From contig OY754329.1 of NCBI GenBank assembly GCA_963573305.1, forward strand, positions 131,613,422 to 131,677,421: 64,000 nucleotides of DNA, read 5' to 3'. The stretch is from Pyrrhosoma nymphula (taxonomy: Eukaryota > Arthropoda > Insecta > Odonata > Coenagrionidae). Shown here piece after piece: positions 11,076 to 25,000 of the stretch (positions are counted from its first letter, which is position 1; each line of letters opens with the position of its first letter). The position numbers and the translations under genes were made by a program. The notes under the pieces are model-generated. The model saw only the letters and a list, made by a program, of their open reading frames with translations. It did no database searches and was not told the DNA's origin.

Positions 11076-12084
11076 AAGAGTCATATACGTGTGTTGTGTA
11101 AGTTACACAGAACATATTGTAACCAAACTACCATAAATCAAATCCGGAACTAAATCGCAATTCAAATAAATAGTAGAAAAATCATAATAAAGTACAATAT
11201 TACAATAGATAACCAAGGATTGTCTAAATAAATTAATAGTGACATCGGAGGAGTTCAGGACGACGAAAATACATAAAAGAGTAACAATGAGTAACGGGGG
11301 ACGCAAAGAAGGAAAACAGGTAACAATAAGCAGAGATAAGTGGAGGAGCTAAGACCGGAAAGGCACGCGAAGGGAAGAAGTACAAGGAGTCTGGAGAAAA
11401 AGGCGGCAGGAAGCGGAGACTAGGCGGTATCGAGGTTACGAAAGAGGAACCAGAAACTTTATTGAGAGGCCAGGAAGGAATCGGGCAGGAGACCCAAGTG
11501 ATAAACCAAAACGGCCCATAAATTTGACGGTAAGGAAGGAGAGAGAACGCAAGCCCCTACCCGTAGGAGTAAGAAGAAGAATCCCAGACGAACGACAAGT
11601 GTAACCTTTAAGTATAGTAAAGGAAAGAAATATAATAACCTCCATGACAAAAATTGATTTATCTGAAAAGTAACTTAAATGTAACGAGATTGGAGCAGAA
11701 AGATTAATATTGTAAATTGGGCCCAATATATCATTTACAAAGTTCTGAATATTCTTGCTGCCTATACAAAGGTTTAATATCTCATAAAAAGAAAGTGTTT
11801 TGCTATTTCAATGGTTGAACGAAGTGTTTTTATTTATGTGTTTGTGTAATAATATATAATTTAGTAAAACCCTTCAGCAAGTAGGTAAGCTTTTCATGTT
11901 TTGTGTAATAGCGAAGGTTTTTGAATTTTATTTTTATAAGAAAGAAAAATTTTTCCGGGGAGAAGGTTACAATATACTATAAATAAAATCGATACAAATA
12001 GGATTTGCCCGTCACTTTGGACGGGTTATCAGCTAGTGTGTGAATGATAGTAATGAGAATTGGTTTTATCAAAGGTAGGTCGGA

Positions 12085-12205
12085 GATCAAAAACCAGTTA
12101 CTCTTTGCCAACGTGTCGGAATTTATTGTATTCCATCTTCAGAGCTTAGAATAAATTAATCATGAACTTCAGCATCAAGTGTACACACTTTGATCATTTC
12201 AATGA
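12085..12205 (-). mobile_element. Penelope-like terminal repeat, copy 1 of an inverted pair
   Basis: This matches the reverse complement of 12630-12755. Minus-strand reading contains CTGAAGATGGAATACAATA then CCGACACGTT, a hammerhead-like core with a substituted GAAA box. Confidence 0.45.
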
Positions 12206-12291
12206 AAAAGGATGTATTAATTACACACGTAATTAATAGCACCATTTTGTAAATTGTTTCCATGTCTGTATTATTTTCGCATGTTATCACA

Positions 12292-12380
12292 TATCTGGAA
12301 AGATTTCCGAATTACCATTTTCGACCCGGATAAATTGTAAATGGAAAAAATAAGCACGTCTTAACTCAAATTCATAATGC
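12292..12380 (+). repeat. Interspersed repeat R2, copy 2
   Basis: Second copy of the segment at 10693-10792, lying between the inverted Penelope-like termini. Confidence 0.6.
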
Positions 12381-12629
12381 GATCCGTTTACATTACTAGC
12401 TTTCTGCTCTAGAAACTCAAATGCTAGTAAGAATTTCGCTGAGTGAACGCAAGTTAGTGCCAACTCTAATAAACTTGTTATTTTGCGTATCAACCACATA
12501 TTTAACGCCAACAACGTTGCTTTTTAGCACACATGCTCATATTTCATAAACATACTAACTTATACATAGTACAGACATGAGTGAAACTAACAATACGGTG
12601 GTGTAGTTTATATATCCTCTCTCCGAGAA

Positions 12630-12755
12630 ACGATCAGAATGTACACTTTGATGCTGAACTTCATAAATAATTTATTCTGAGCCCTGAAAATGGAATACAA
12701 TATGCTCCGAAACGTGAGCGAAGAGTAACTGTTTTTTTATTTCCGACTTTATTAT
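12630..12755 (+). mobile_element. Penelope-like terminal repeat, copy 2 of an inverted pair
   Basis: Reverse-complement partner of 12085-12205. It carries CTGAAAA (12684-12690) and CCGAAACGTGA (GAAAC at 12709-12713), so the CUGANGA box is mutated while the GAAA box is kept, the opposite of the partner copy. Confidence 0.45.
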
Positions 12756-12857
12756 TTGGACCGAGTTATGAGTCAATTTATCAAATAAGAGCAGACATTT
12801 TCGTTACAGGAAAACTGAACTCCGAAAATGAGCAAAAAATACAGATATAGCTTGTGC

Positions 12858-12968
12858 GATAAAATAAGATTAAGGAATTTTGAAGAATTATGCGCGAGAT
12901 AAGCTTATTTTATCGGTCCATTCGTCGGGATTATGCATCGAGAAACTCAGACGAAAAATATATAAAAG
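12858..12968 (+). promoter_or_regulatory. Promoter of chitin deacetylase 1: GATA cluster and TATA box
   Basis: TATAAAAG lies at 12961-12968, 77 bp before the start codon. Upstream are GATAAA (12858-12863), GATAAG (12898-12903) and TTATC (12910-12914), that is three GATA-type sites within 60 bp. GATA factors are known regulators of insect midgut genes. The second deacetylase has the same TATA-to-ATG spacing and a paired GATA site, which supports the assignment. No convincing initiator was found at the usual distance. Confidence 0.6.
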
Positions 12969-13037
12969 TGACCAGTTCTTTTTCAGATTCGACTTTCACG
13001 CCCAGAATTGCAAGCCAGCCTGAGCCGGAGCCCAGAC

Positions 13038-16000
13038 ATGTTGCTAACTTACGCGATAGTTTGTCTGCTGGCGGTCGGGGCGTACAGCGCCCCACAGCCT
13101 AGAGCCAAGTGCGACGACGACCCTACTTCCCCGACAGCGAACTGCCAACTTCCGGACTGTCGATGCTTTGGCACACACATTCCCGGTGGTCTTGACGTCA
13201 AGGACGTACCGCAGGTGAGGTCATAGACTGGCAAGAAAACTCTCAAACACTTTTTTTCGTACGGTAGGTTGGTAGGAGATGACCTACAACTGAGGGCTTT
13301 TGCGTCTTCAAGGATAATATGTGGATTGGACGATAAGAGGTTTGAAGAATGGAGGAAGGGGGGAGAGAAACCCGGCGTCGGTATCATTCCACTGTTAACG
13401 ACAAACATAAGACGTATATTGAGGTGTTACTTTGCGAAAATGCCTAACGTTTATAATGAACAGTTGTTAGATGAGAACTGGGAGTGACTATTTTCACACT
13501 TTTCATTTACCGACCAAGGTTTCGACGATTAAGAGTCATTACCAAGATTGAAGCCTTGGTCGGTAAATAAAGAAGTGTGAAAAAAGCACTAAGTTAATAA
13601 TTGTACATCATTCACGAAAAACGCCAAGGGGGTCTAAAGTTTAACGTCCCATCCGAAACGCGGTGTACAGCAGGCCAATCAAGCATGGATCGGGATTCCA
13701 CCTGAAAATCTCCACCACAGCCAGTATTAGATCCCGGACCCACAGAATACAAATTCTGTACTATAACCAGTACAGTTGTTTATGGAACGTTAATGGATGG
13801 AGTTTTTGTACCTATCAATGCGACAGCAAATTTCCCTTTTTGTATTTCTATAGTTTGCTTTATAATAATAATTTATTTCTCTCACAGAATATGACACTTA
13901 TAGTTTTCAGCAAAACAACCATAACAGTGAAGTTAGGTAATCATGAAGAAACTTATATTGGAGTTGCAATTAATTGATAAAGATGTTTGGCAGTGTTTTT
14001 TTTAAAGACATCAAATACGTATATATATTTTAATCAGCAGAAATATGTGCTCGGCATACCATAATTATAAATACATTGATTGGGTGTATTTTACTTTAGA
14101 ATAATACATGATACACCATGATTTAGGAAATATTCATTTTTATCATACATCTTTTATCATCATTATCATATATCTTTTATCATATATACCTTTAAATACA
14201 TTTTTGAGAGTAATGGAAGATTTCCATTCAAAGTGTTGAAGTAAGCGCAGACCGGAACACATCAGCGCACACGAACAGAGGTAAATGGAACGATGAGCGC
14301 AGGGGAAACTTTCGCTAACCTTCCGATGCGTAGAATTCTGTGGGTAAACAATATAGCCACGGCCGTTTTGTACGTGAATTGAGTACGAATTTGTGGAAGC
14401 TACATGCTTATAAAGGCAAGTGTTTCACTTCAGAGAAAAAATTATGACTGTATCTACGTGTATATTAGAATTCACCTCGGCCAACGCTGGAGATTATATG
14501 TTGTTTCGCGTTCCGTTTTCTACCCCTTAGTCTAATTATGACTCTGGGGTCGGAAGCTGCCCTCTCCCAAAACCCTTTCACCTATCCTTTTACCTTCCCA
14601 TTCCCGCAGCCCTTCCTAGCCCTTGGTGATGAGCGAAGGCTCGCAGACCGGGGGCGAAGGGTGGACCCCTGCGCGGAAGACCCGCTTATTCACTGTATCT
14701 ACGTGTATAACGCCTTTGATGAAAATCTTCATGAAAAAACAATCGTGGACACGGTTATCGAAGTTCTTATCTCATGAAGGTTATATTTTGAGCGAGATAT
14801 TTCCCTAGTCATTATGGAGACCATATTCGAATTTTATTTCTATATTTCAGCGTCATTAAGAAGTATGAAGTAAATATTGTACTATTAATGGCGCCAAAAT
14901 ATAGATGTATATGACAAAAATACTCAGTAATTAAATGAATATATCCACATAAGTCTCTAACTTGACTCTTTTTTACACGCCGTACGGTGAAAACGCCTCC
15001 ATAGCAGGTTTTTTTGCGATTCTGTAAAAATTACTGCGGTGATTAATTGATTAATTATTATAAATAGTTGAGAAAACATACAAACTACACACCGTTAGTT
15101 TTTTTACGAAATCTAGTCATTAGCAATTCCTATTTTTTTCAATATTATCCCTCGGAAACGCACATCCGTAATCTATCCCATGTAAAACAGCTTATGTTTT
15201 TAGGCAAATTGCTCGAAAAGTAGTGCAGTAGTTAATATTATGACATCATTAGAAATATGAGTTTTTTTACTTTATAATGAGATCAAATGCATCAAACTCT
15301 ATGATAAGTGATATCTCGCTCAAACTACCTTAAGCTCGATCATCATGTCGATTTATTTTGAAGTGCTCTGCCTTGTGCGCATCATCTTTACCTCATGCTT
15401 TGTCTCAGAAGTGGCAATAAACCTATAAGTTTGAAACCTAACCAAATATGTGTTAACTGCTATGCAAATATAGGTTTACCTTGCCAAGGCCCAATAGGAC
15501 TCTGATCACATTTTCAATTATTATGTCTACCGGGCTCATGTCATTCTTTAGTTGACCTTATGATATCACTAATACTAAGAGCTTAGCAAACATTCTAAGC
15601 AGAACTTATAGCTGGTTATTCAGTCATGAAAAACCATAATTTGGTTTCTTTGTTAAAATGTAGAGGCTATATTAGGCCGTAGCAGGACGTGATCGGTTTA
15701 ACTTGTCTTCAATTTCTCGTGTTAATACATTTGTCATTTAATGTATGTTTATTTTCTTATATAATGTTAACTAAAACTGATTTTTTAGGTATTCCATAAA
15801 CAAGCTATTCCCACAATGGATAGGCGATTCAACCATATTTTTAAATGTTTGTGAACAGTTGTAATTTCTGTGTCTATATGGATAAATAAATATTACCATG
15901 TATCACTATTCTATTCTTCCATGCATGTATTTCCTCGTATCAGATTTTATCGATCCATTTGATCTTAAGCATCCGCCTTCAGCTCAGACGTGCATTCTAT

Positions 16001-19000
16001 TCTGTACCGTTTTCCTAATGGTCATTGAGCATCAAAAGACTTGAAATTATGAGAATATCCAAGAAAATTATTATGATAATATTGATAATAATTTTTATAT
16101 TTCCCCCTGCAGATGGTTATGCTGACGTTCGACGATGCAGTTACGGTGACCAACTACGAAAACTTCTACATCAAGACGCTCTTCAGCCGTCAGAATCCCA
16201 ACAAATGCAACATTTCCGCCACCTTCTTCGTTTGTCACGAGTACAACGACTACTGGAGGACCAATGAACTTTACCGTCAGGGACACGAAATTGCTCTGCA
16301 CACCATTTCGTGAGTGATACTCGGATTATATTTGATTTTTCATGACGAAATACGAACTCTTTGCAATTTCCCACGGATAAATATTTAAGACCTTAAATCC
16401 TAGCGTGAACATACGATCACAGCAAACATTACTAGTTAAAAACTGTCCTACCGTCTGTATTTTTCAAATTACGTCAAGTAGCTTTTGTAGCAATATCCTA
16501 ATATATTTTTCTCAAATATCAAACAAAATATCTGGTCGTTGCAATCGAATATTTTTATCATATGATTTTCCCAATGCGATGGCCTGAAAACAAATTCCGG
16601 CGTTCATGGGTTAATGTGACCGATTTCAATTTTTTATATCAGTGTCAAGCCTTTTTTCTTCTATTTTCTTCATATGTATAAGTTCATCGTTCGCCATATA
16701 TAAATCCCACAAAATCAGTTCCGAGGCGACATCATTAATTAAGAAATATTCACATTTATATGTTAGAGCAAACTACCGAATAAAGTACGCTTATACACAC
16801 AAACACACGCAATGATTCAACCCGTAGGTTGGTTTGGATAGTTGAGGGTAGAACTCACCCCGGACTAAGCAACAGGTGGGTGAATTTCACACATTCAGGG
16901 TAGGGGGGCCAGTTCCTTTCCCTGGGCCACCTCGCACTCTGAGGATTTTTTGTTCGGGGTCAAAGGCTTTGGGTCCCAAGGCTTCACCCGAATTTGAACC
17001 AGGGACCCTTCAATCAGTAGCGAAGCACTCTACCATCTAGGCCACCAAGCTCCACAGGCTTACACGAAGACAGCCAATTGCCTCCACAAATTTTTAAAAT
17101 ATCGCGGAAACCTACAAATTAACATGATTGTTTTTTTTTAGCTCTGAAAGCGTCCAGCCTCTCTTCATCCCTTACATACAGCCTTGTCTCCTTCACCGCT
17201 TACCCATTATCTTCCTCTCTATCACAGCCTTTAGCACCCCCTTACCTCCTAATACCAGCCCCATCATTCAGAAAAACATAAAATATAATACGTCTCACTA
17301 TTATATTGCTGCATATATGGTTATTTCTACCGAATAAACGTATGTACTGAAATAAAATGTGGTTCTTGCATTTTTTCGACTATCTTGAAAAATTATTAAA
17401 ATGTTCACTCAATATCCCAAGATGACCGCTCCACCTTAACGAAAGGCGCCAATGGTACCACGGATTAACGGACGAAGTACTGTAGGGACCTTAAATGCTC
17501 CCCACAAGGCACATCAAGCCGGCATAGGGATTCCACAGAAAAAAAAATAAATCTCTACCGCTGCCGGAACTCGAACCCAGGCCCTCGGGGTGCGACCACA
17601 GTACTCTAGCAGCCACACCAAATCTACCCACTGGGATGAATATATATCCGAAGAATAAGCTCGAACAAAGAGGGAAAATTGAGAAAACGTTGGCCCATAA
17701 GATTTTACTAAAGCCCTGAACACAGGAACATTCACTGTGCTTGTGGCCTGCAATCCTCCACTGGCCACATCAGACGGAAACCAATGGCGAGCAAAATTTT
17801 TCCCCTGGATACACGCGAAGCCACAGGAAGTGAGCACGTGAAAGTAAGGGCTGGTGACTGCTGTGCATATGAAATGAAATACGTTCATATTGTACGGGCG
17901 ATAATAAGCGATAATACTAAAACTACGAGTTATTTATTTAGCTAGAGTTAATGTATCATCGTCATTGTTGTTATCATGGTACATCTCATCTACATAATAC
18001 CCTGCAAGCCACCTCAAGGGTGTGTAGCAGGGAGGTATTTATATCGGGACACACTATCGTTGATCATGTATCTCTGTATAATTATTCAAAAGAATGAATA
18101 AAACACAAAAATTAAAAAAAAACTATATTTATACTCACTGACTAGTTGGACCAATATTCAACACTTCAACAAGAAAATCATCCTCTTCATAAAAGATTAT
18201 TACTCTATTCCCAAACTAATGAAAGCGAAAATGCGCAAACTTTTGCTGCCAGATCACTAGAAAAAATTGAACGTGTTCCAAATTACCAGAGTGCTTATCA
18301 CAGCAAGGCAATCGCAAGCGATTTTATCGTATGCCAGCAGATGGCATGAGATTTGGTTGGTCACTCGGAGTTTACTGCTAGACACTTCCCGCGCCAGCTT
18401 TGGTGCCAGAAACGTCGCCATGTGTACAGGGTTTAACTCACTCCTGATTTTTTTAAGGCACCAGCCCGGCACCGACTATTGGGCAGAGGCAACCTTGGAG
18501 ACACTGGAGGCAGAGTACCTTGGCCTGAGGGAGATCCTTAAGACTTTCGGATTTATCCCTGAGGATGCAATGAAGGGAATAAGAGCTCCATTCCTACAGA
18601 ACGCAGGGGACACCACCTACGAGATGATGGCCAAGAACAACCTCACATGGGACTGCTCGTGGCCCACGAATCATAATGAGAAAAATAAAACTCCATGGCC
18701 ATATACTCTGGATTTTAAGTCCCCACAGGTAAATAATTTGAATGGATGATTTCGACTCATTATTCTCAGAACCGATTGCAGTGATAGTATGGCGTTAAAA
18801 TGAAGCCTTCCATCTATGAATCAGTGTTGAAATTATTCTTATTTTACCACTGTCTCCAAAAGCGATACAGAGCATAGGCAAGAAAACTATCAAATACTAG
18901 GTGAGAAATGCTAATATTTCTCATAGGTTAAATAAAAAAACGATTCTGGTGCGTCTCACATTTATGCTCTCCTTGAAGAATTCCATTTTCTCACGCAAAC

Positions 19001-22000
19001 ATCGATAGTTTTTTTTATGGAACCAGTGCGTCATCGGTACCGAATAGATGCATAGCGAAAAACTTCTTATTGCCTACTTATTCTTTCCAAATGAAGTGAC
19101 TATCTTTGCAACTGGGGTGCACGCGTTAATTTAGGGTTCTCCAAGCCAGATTTACATTAAAAGATACCCATGTATGGATAAACACGTGAATGAATGCATA
19201 AATACATAGATACTAATAAGTTAGTGTTTTCAAAGGCACTAGCCTGAGAAAGCCCAAGGAGAAGCGCCAAAATAATTTATAAAAAATCGGTATCATTAAT
19301 AACACAATACATTCCTTATTCAAAATAGTTTTAAGCTTCTAATAAGAAAAGTACTTAACTCGCAGAAATATCAATTTATCGTAAATTTCATCACAGACCT
19401 AGTCTTGATGGACGATTCAATACACTGCGCTTTAGGCTTTCCAAAGTGGTTGATTTGAGAGGAGTAACTTTTGGCAAATAGGGTCTATTCTAATTCTGCC
19501 TGTGTTCTTGAATTACAACATTATTCACTGTGTAGATGATTCGCGCATCGTTGGCCGGTCAATAACACAGACAATCGGAGGTTTAATGCTAGCAAAAAAT
19601 TAAAAGCAAACCAACTGCGCGAATATTCAAGACGCTCGCCCAGGAGTACGGCATGTAATTATATTAATGAACCCGAATTTTGAGAATACCAGTACCAGCC
19701 ACGGTATTGCCTTCACGGAGTCACCCGCAAGTGCATCAAAGTGCGAAATTCAACGAAAAAGAAGGAAGCCACGGTAGCTTAACCGGCTGAGGTACTCAGG
19801 GCGAAATCCAGGGATCAGCTATCAAGTTCCTTACAAGGCGAATGATTTTACCTTCGTGGAATTTCGCATTTATAAACCCAATTAATGCCCATATCACTTT
19901 TATTAAAGTTTCCCTGCTGAGTTCCCTCTCGCCAATATATATTTAATTAAGTGCTCCAACATAAAAGTAAGTAATAATAATAATAATTATTATTACGTAA
20001 TTTTTCAGTTAAGGTAGGTTTAAATGGAAGTGAGTAAAAATCCACTGGATTTTTATATGTGCAGGGCCCTATCTACCAATAATATTTCTTCTTCATCTCA
20101 AAATACGTCCTACGCTTCTTCATCCCGTCCATAAAACCTATTCTTTTTCTTCCTCTTTCCTGTTTTCTCAACATCCTGCCTTCTATCACAGCCTTAGGCA
20201 ACCCTTCGCCCCTCATTACCTCCTCAAACCCCATATTTTGCCTCTTCCTAATCTCACCCAGAAGTTTCCCTTCCTCCCCCACCATACCAAGCAATTCCTC
20301 ATTTGTCTCCCTTTCCGTCCATCACAACTTCTCAATCCTCCTCCATACCCACATCTTGAACACCTGCAGCCTATTCTCGTTTTCCTTACTCAGAGTCCAC
20401 ATGTCTGCCCTATAAAACGCTACACTCCATATCAAACTATTCACCTTCCTCTTCTTTATATCTTTAACCGAAGTCAACGGTATCAGCTCCCTTTTGTTAC
20501 TGAACGCTTCTCTCGCCATTCTCCTCCTAATGTCTTCGCTACCACGCACATTTTCTTCTAGCGTACTACCCAGGTAATTATACTTCTTGTTCCAGTTTGT
20601 GCACTCCCAACTTTTCTGACCAGCCTAGCTTTCTTTCTCCCCAGTAGTCTCATTACTTTTGTTTTCTTACTATTTATCTTCATTCCGTATTTGCCGTACC
20701 CATTTTCAAATGAATCTACTAATACTTGTAATCCCTTGATGACCGATTAACCAACGTCTGGTCGTCCACGAATCCTACTGACTTTATCAGCTGTCCTCCT
20801 ACTTCGATTCCCACATCCATTTCATCCCATGCCTTTCTTATCATTTCCTCGGCATAAATTTTAAAAAGCAAGGGCGACAGCGGGTACCTCTGTCTAACCT
20901 TGCAATCTACAACTGCCCACCCAGATTCTTTGTCAGTCACCTTCATCTTTGCCCTCTGGGCGATATATAATTTTCGGATGAGTCTCCCAACTCGCCAAAC
21001 TATTCCCATTTTCCAGCATTTGCTTTTTCCAATTCACTTTGTCAAACGCCTTTTCGAAATCCAAAGAGCAAGCAATAATATCATGATTACACCTTCAACG
21101 CGGTTTAACGTTTGAGGCTTCACTTTGTGGAACAACGGTATTGGAAATAAAACGTCGCTTTGTGCATTCCACACACAAACTTTATTGACGGGCCACATAC
21201 ACTTTATTTCGACCATGCATTAATGCATTAAATTGCAATTCATGTAAAGCTAGGTACATTGGCCAAACGGGAAGGAATTTTTCTATTAGATGTAAGGAAC
21301 ATTCAAAATGCTTCGCTACTGGTGATCAATCTTCTATGTTTGCCAAACATTTATTGGACTGTAATCACACCAATAATTTTGAGTTTGAAATGTTACATGT
21401 TGAAAACAAAGGTAAAAAATTGAATTTTCTAGAACAATATGAAAAAACAGAAGCAAGCACTGCCTTCCTCACTTTCCCTCCCCTCAACCCCCTCCCCTCC
21501 CTTCCCCATAACGTGAGAGTATTTAAGGAATGGACTGGTATTATCTGTACCTTGATAATGACCATTATTTTTCGAAACCATGGTCGAAATAAAGTGTGTG
21601 TGGCCTGTCAATAAAGTTTGTGTGTGGAATGTACAAAGCGACGTTTTATTTCCCATTACATTTTCATGTTTCTTTCTATAAGTGTCCTCTTTACTGCAAT
21701 CGTCTCCCGAGTTGCCCTCCCCTTCCTGAACCCAAATTGGCTATCTCCTAAGTAGTAATTTTCTCTACTCTTCAACCTTTTAATAATCATCCCAACAAAT
21801 ACTTTTGCCGCGAGTGAAATTAAACTAATTGGCCAATATTCCTCACATTCTGACGATTTTTTCTCCTTCGGGATACACATTAAGACTGTTTTCACTAATT
21901 CCTCAGGCCATACTCCTTGATCGTAGATCCAACGATTAAGTTCTAAAAATGATCGTCTTCCTTTATTATCCAAAATTTTCAGCAAGGACTGGCCTTATCT

Positions 22001-25000
22001 CTCGAAATGTCTTCTCTATTTTGCTGTTGAGTATCTCCGGTCCGAGGTTATCCTTATCTATTGTTCTGTAATCCTCTATATCTACGTTCACAGGTCTATT
22101 ATCGCAGTTATAGAGCTCTTCCACGCATTTTCCTGAGCTATCCTGGATATCTTTCTGCCTGTTTTCATAATTTCCCATCTTCCCTCGATTGTTCCCATTC
22201 CCTTTGCTTCACCAATATCCCTTTCCACCAGCTTCTGGTATTTCCTCTTTTTCAACCCTTCTAACGTTTCCACGTTCCCTCTTCATCCACCAACTTTTAT
22301 AAAACCTTATGAATCTAGCATCACAGTTCATCATAACTACATAATTATCTGAATTTGCATCTGCCCCCAGATAACTTCGAGAGTTTTTAATAATAATAAT
22401 AAATAATGATAAAACGTTTATTATCGTAGAACCATCGGTCTTTTAGACATTTTCGTTCATCATTTACACAAGATACATTCATTCAAGTATTCTACCAGCT
22501 GATTGGTAGGTTCTTGGACAGTCCCCATTTTGTATCCCATCCTAATAGAAATTGTCTCGCTTTCCCTCCTAAGGATGGCCCGTTATTAGATCCCTCTTCA
22601 ATTCTTCATATCTTCTACCTCCTCTTATTTCGTCCAGAATTCCTATCCTCTTCCTTCCTCTCCCACACTTCCCCAGTGTTCTCCCCTCTATCACTCTTTT
22701 CAACATGCCCTCTCCTCTCAAAACCTCCTCCATCCATCTCTTCTGCCTTCTCCGAACCTCTGCCACAAGCTTCCTCTCCTCTCCGACCATATCCAGTACC
22801 TCCTCGTTCGTCTTTCTCTCCATCCAACTAACCTTCTCCATACTTCTCCAAACCCACATCTCAAACGCCTCAAGTCTACGCACATCCTCCCTTCGCAATG
22901 ACCAAGTTTCCGACCCATAGAGCGCCAAGCTCCATATTAAAGTTTTCACCAGCCTCTTCTTTACGTCTCTTCTCAGACCCCTCCTCATCAATTCCCTTCT
23001 CTTCGAAAATGCTTCTTTAGCGAGCGCAATTCTGCATCTGATGTCCTTACCACTAAACCCATTCGCCTCCAAAATACTACCCAGATACGTAAACTGCTCA
23101 ATTTAAAAAATATGATAATACTTACAAGTTACAAGATAGTCAGTCGCCACAATAGTATACATATACACACACAAAAATATACATAATAATAATAAATTTA
23201 CACAAAAAATACAAAAAAGTGTTTACAAAAAAATTAAAATTGATTACAATGTTACATTAATTATTCATATTTTCACTTTCTCCTTTAAAATATTTTAGTG
23301 AATATGGAATGAAATAATTTTCTTTTAAAACAGGATACAGAATTACATGTTTGTATATCTGTTGGGAGAGTACTCCAATTTCTAGCTACAGTGGCGATGT
23401 AAGATTTGATTGACACAAGTCCTTAACCTCTGTCTTACCATGATAGAATATGGTATATCTCTGTATCCCTCAGCATTTCCCATGTTTGCCTACGCCTCAG
23501 GTGAGGTTTGAACCAAGTTATTGTTACTGCATACTAATTTATTTCTCCTACAAAATTCAACTGCCTTCTCACTGCGGTCGTTTCTTGTTCCTAGCCCACA
23601 CCCTCCCACTTCAAATCCATCCATCCCTTGGGCCACCACTGCATTCTAATAGCCCATCACCATCAGGATTTTCTTTTCCGGAGCATGTTAATTATCTCTT
23701 CTCGTTGCTCGTACACTCAATCCACTTCTTCCTCCCTATTGTTACTTATAGGCATGGACCAGTACTAGATTCATCGGGAGTGCTCTTATTTCTACCATTG
23801 GTATCCTGTCGCTCACCAGTTCAATGTTTACTGCCGTCTTCCCCAGTTTTGCATTCAGTACCCCACGTTGACTCTCATCTCCCCCACAACAGATTACCAA
23901 GCAACTATCACTCCAATATTCTCCACTGTCCCTTTCCATCTCACCTCGAACAGCCCTAAAGCATCAATTTTTCCTTTCTCCATTTTTTTTTCATTTCTCC
24001 CATTTTTTCCTGTTTAATATTTTCAAGCTTTCCAGCCCTCATCATAGTTCAAACGCTGCAAGTTCCTATTTTGACCGCTGCTTCCCTTTTCTTCTTTTTC
24101 TCTCTCGTAGTCCTTGTACCCTCTGGTGACGTTGTTGGGCAAGGATTTCGTGAGATGACGACAGCGGAGGCATTGTCTACCCCGCTGCCGGGCAAGACAC
24201 CCGCCCTAGTGGGCGGCGCGGCGTCTCGTATTCGCCAGGGTTCAATTCTCTTTTATTTACATCCATGTTCATGGTAATTGATGTGTGGGGGGGGGGGGGA
24301 ATTTCACATCCCCGCCTCTCAACGATATTTTTAATGTGACACCGTCATGTGATGTACCTTTCGTCTGGCATGGGTGGCCCTCCCAGGACCAATGGCAATT
24401 GCTCCTACCAGTTGAGCTCTAGGGGTCATTGGAACGCGCAAGCCCTTCCACCGCGTCAAGGGTAGGGGAAAAAAATATTTAAAAAATGGAATTGCATATA
24501 AATTCACTATAACTCACCAGCCGAATTTTCACTTCATCGTGCTTTCATTTTTATTCAATAAAAGTATAGTTTTATCGTATAAATATTGTCTCAATACATC
24601 AACTAGGAAAACATAGTATGTACCTATAATTAAACTTTTAAAAAGGTATGCTCATAAGCTACAAAATTATACTACCGTAGATATCCCACGGCAATAATCA
24701 TTAGTATATCTCTTCCAGGACTTTATCCAAAATGGCGTAAAATACGACATCATATATAAAAAAAACGGACTTAAATCTGCGAAACAAGAGTTAAATTCAC
24801 CAAACATGGTGATATTTAACGAAACACTCGATAAAAAGAAGAATGGCTTTCTACGTGCAAGAATGGCTTCAAATAGTTTCATTTAATTCCGTATCGCTGA
24901 AAGTCGCGTACAATTTACTTTAGAGTTATAATATCTGTAAGAATGTCATGTTAACGTCAACGTTAAGAGGCTACAATTTATGACAGCAAGACATGCCACT

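Noticed and set aside
14409..14440. TATAAAG followed by TTCAGAG, promoter-like
   Set aside because: Lies within intron 1 of deacetylase 1 with no exon following; the next open frames fall in the retroposed insert.
23450..23959. 169-codon plus-strand open frame
   Set aside because: Antisense of a LINE endonuclease region; no domain on this strand.
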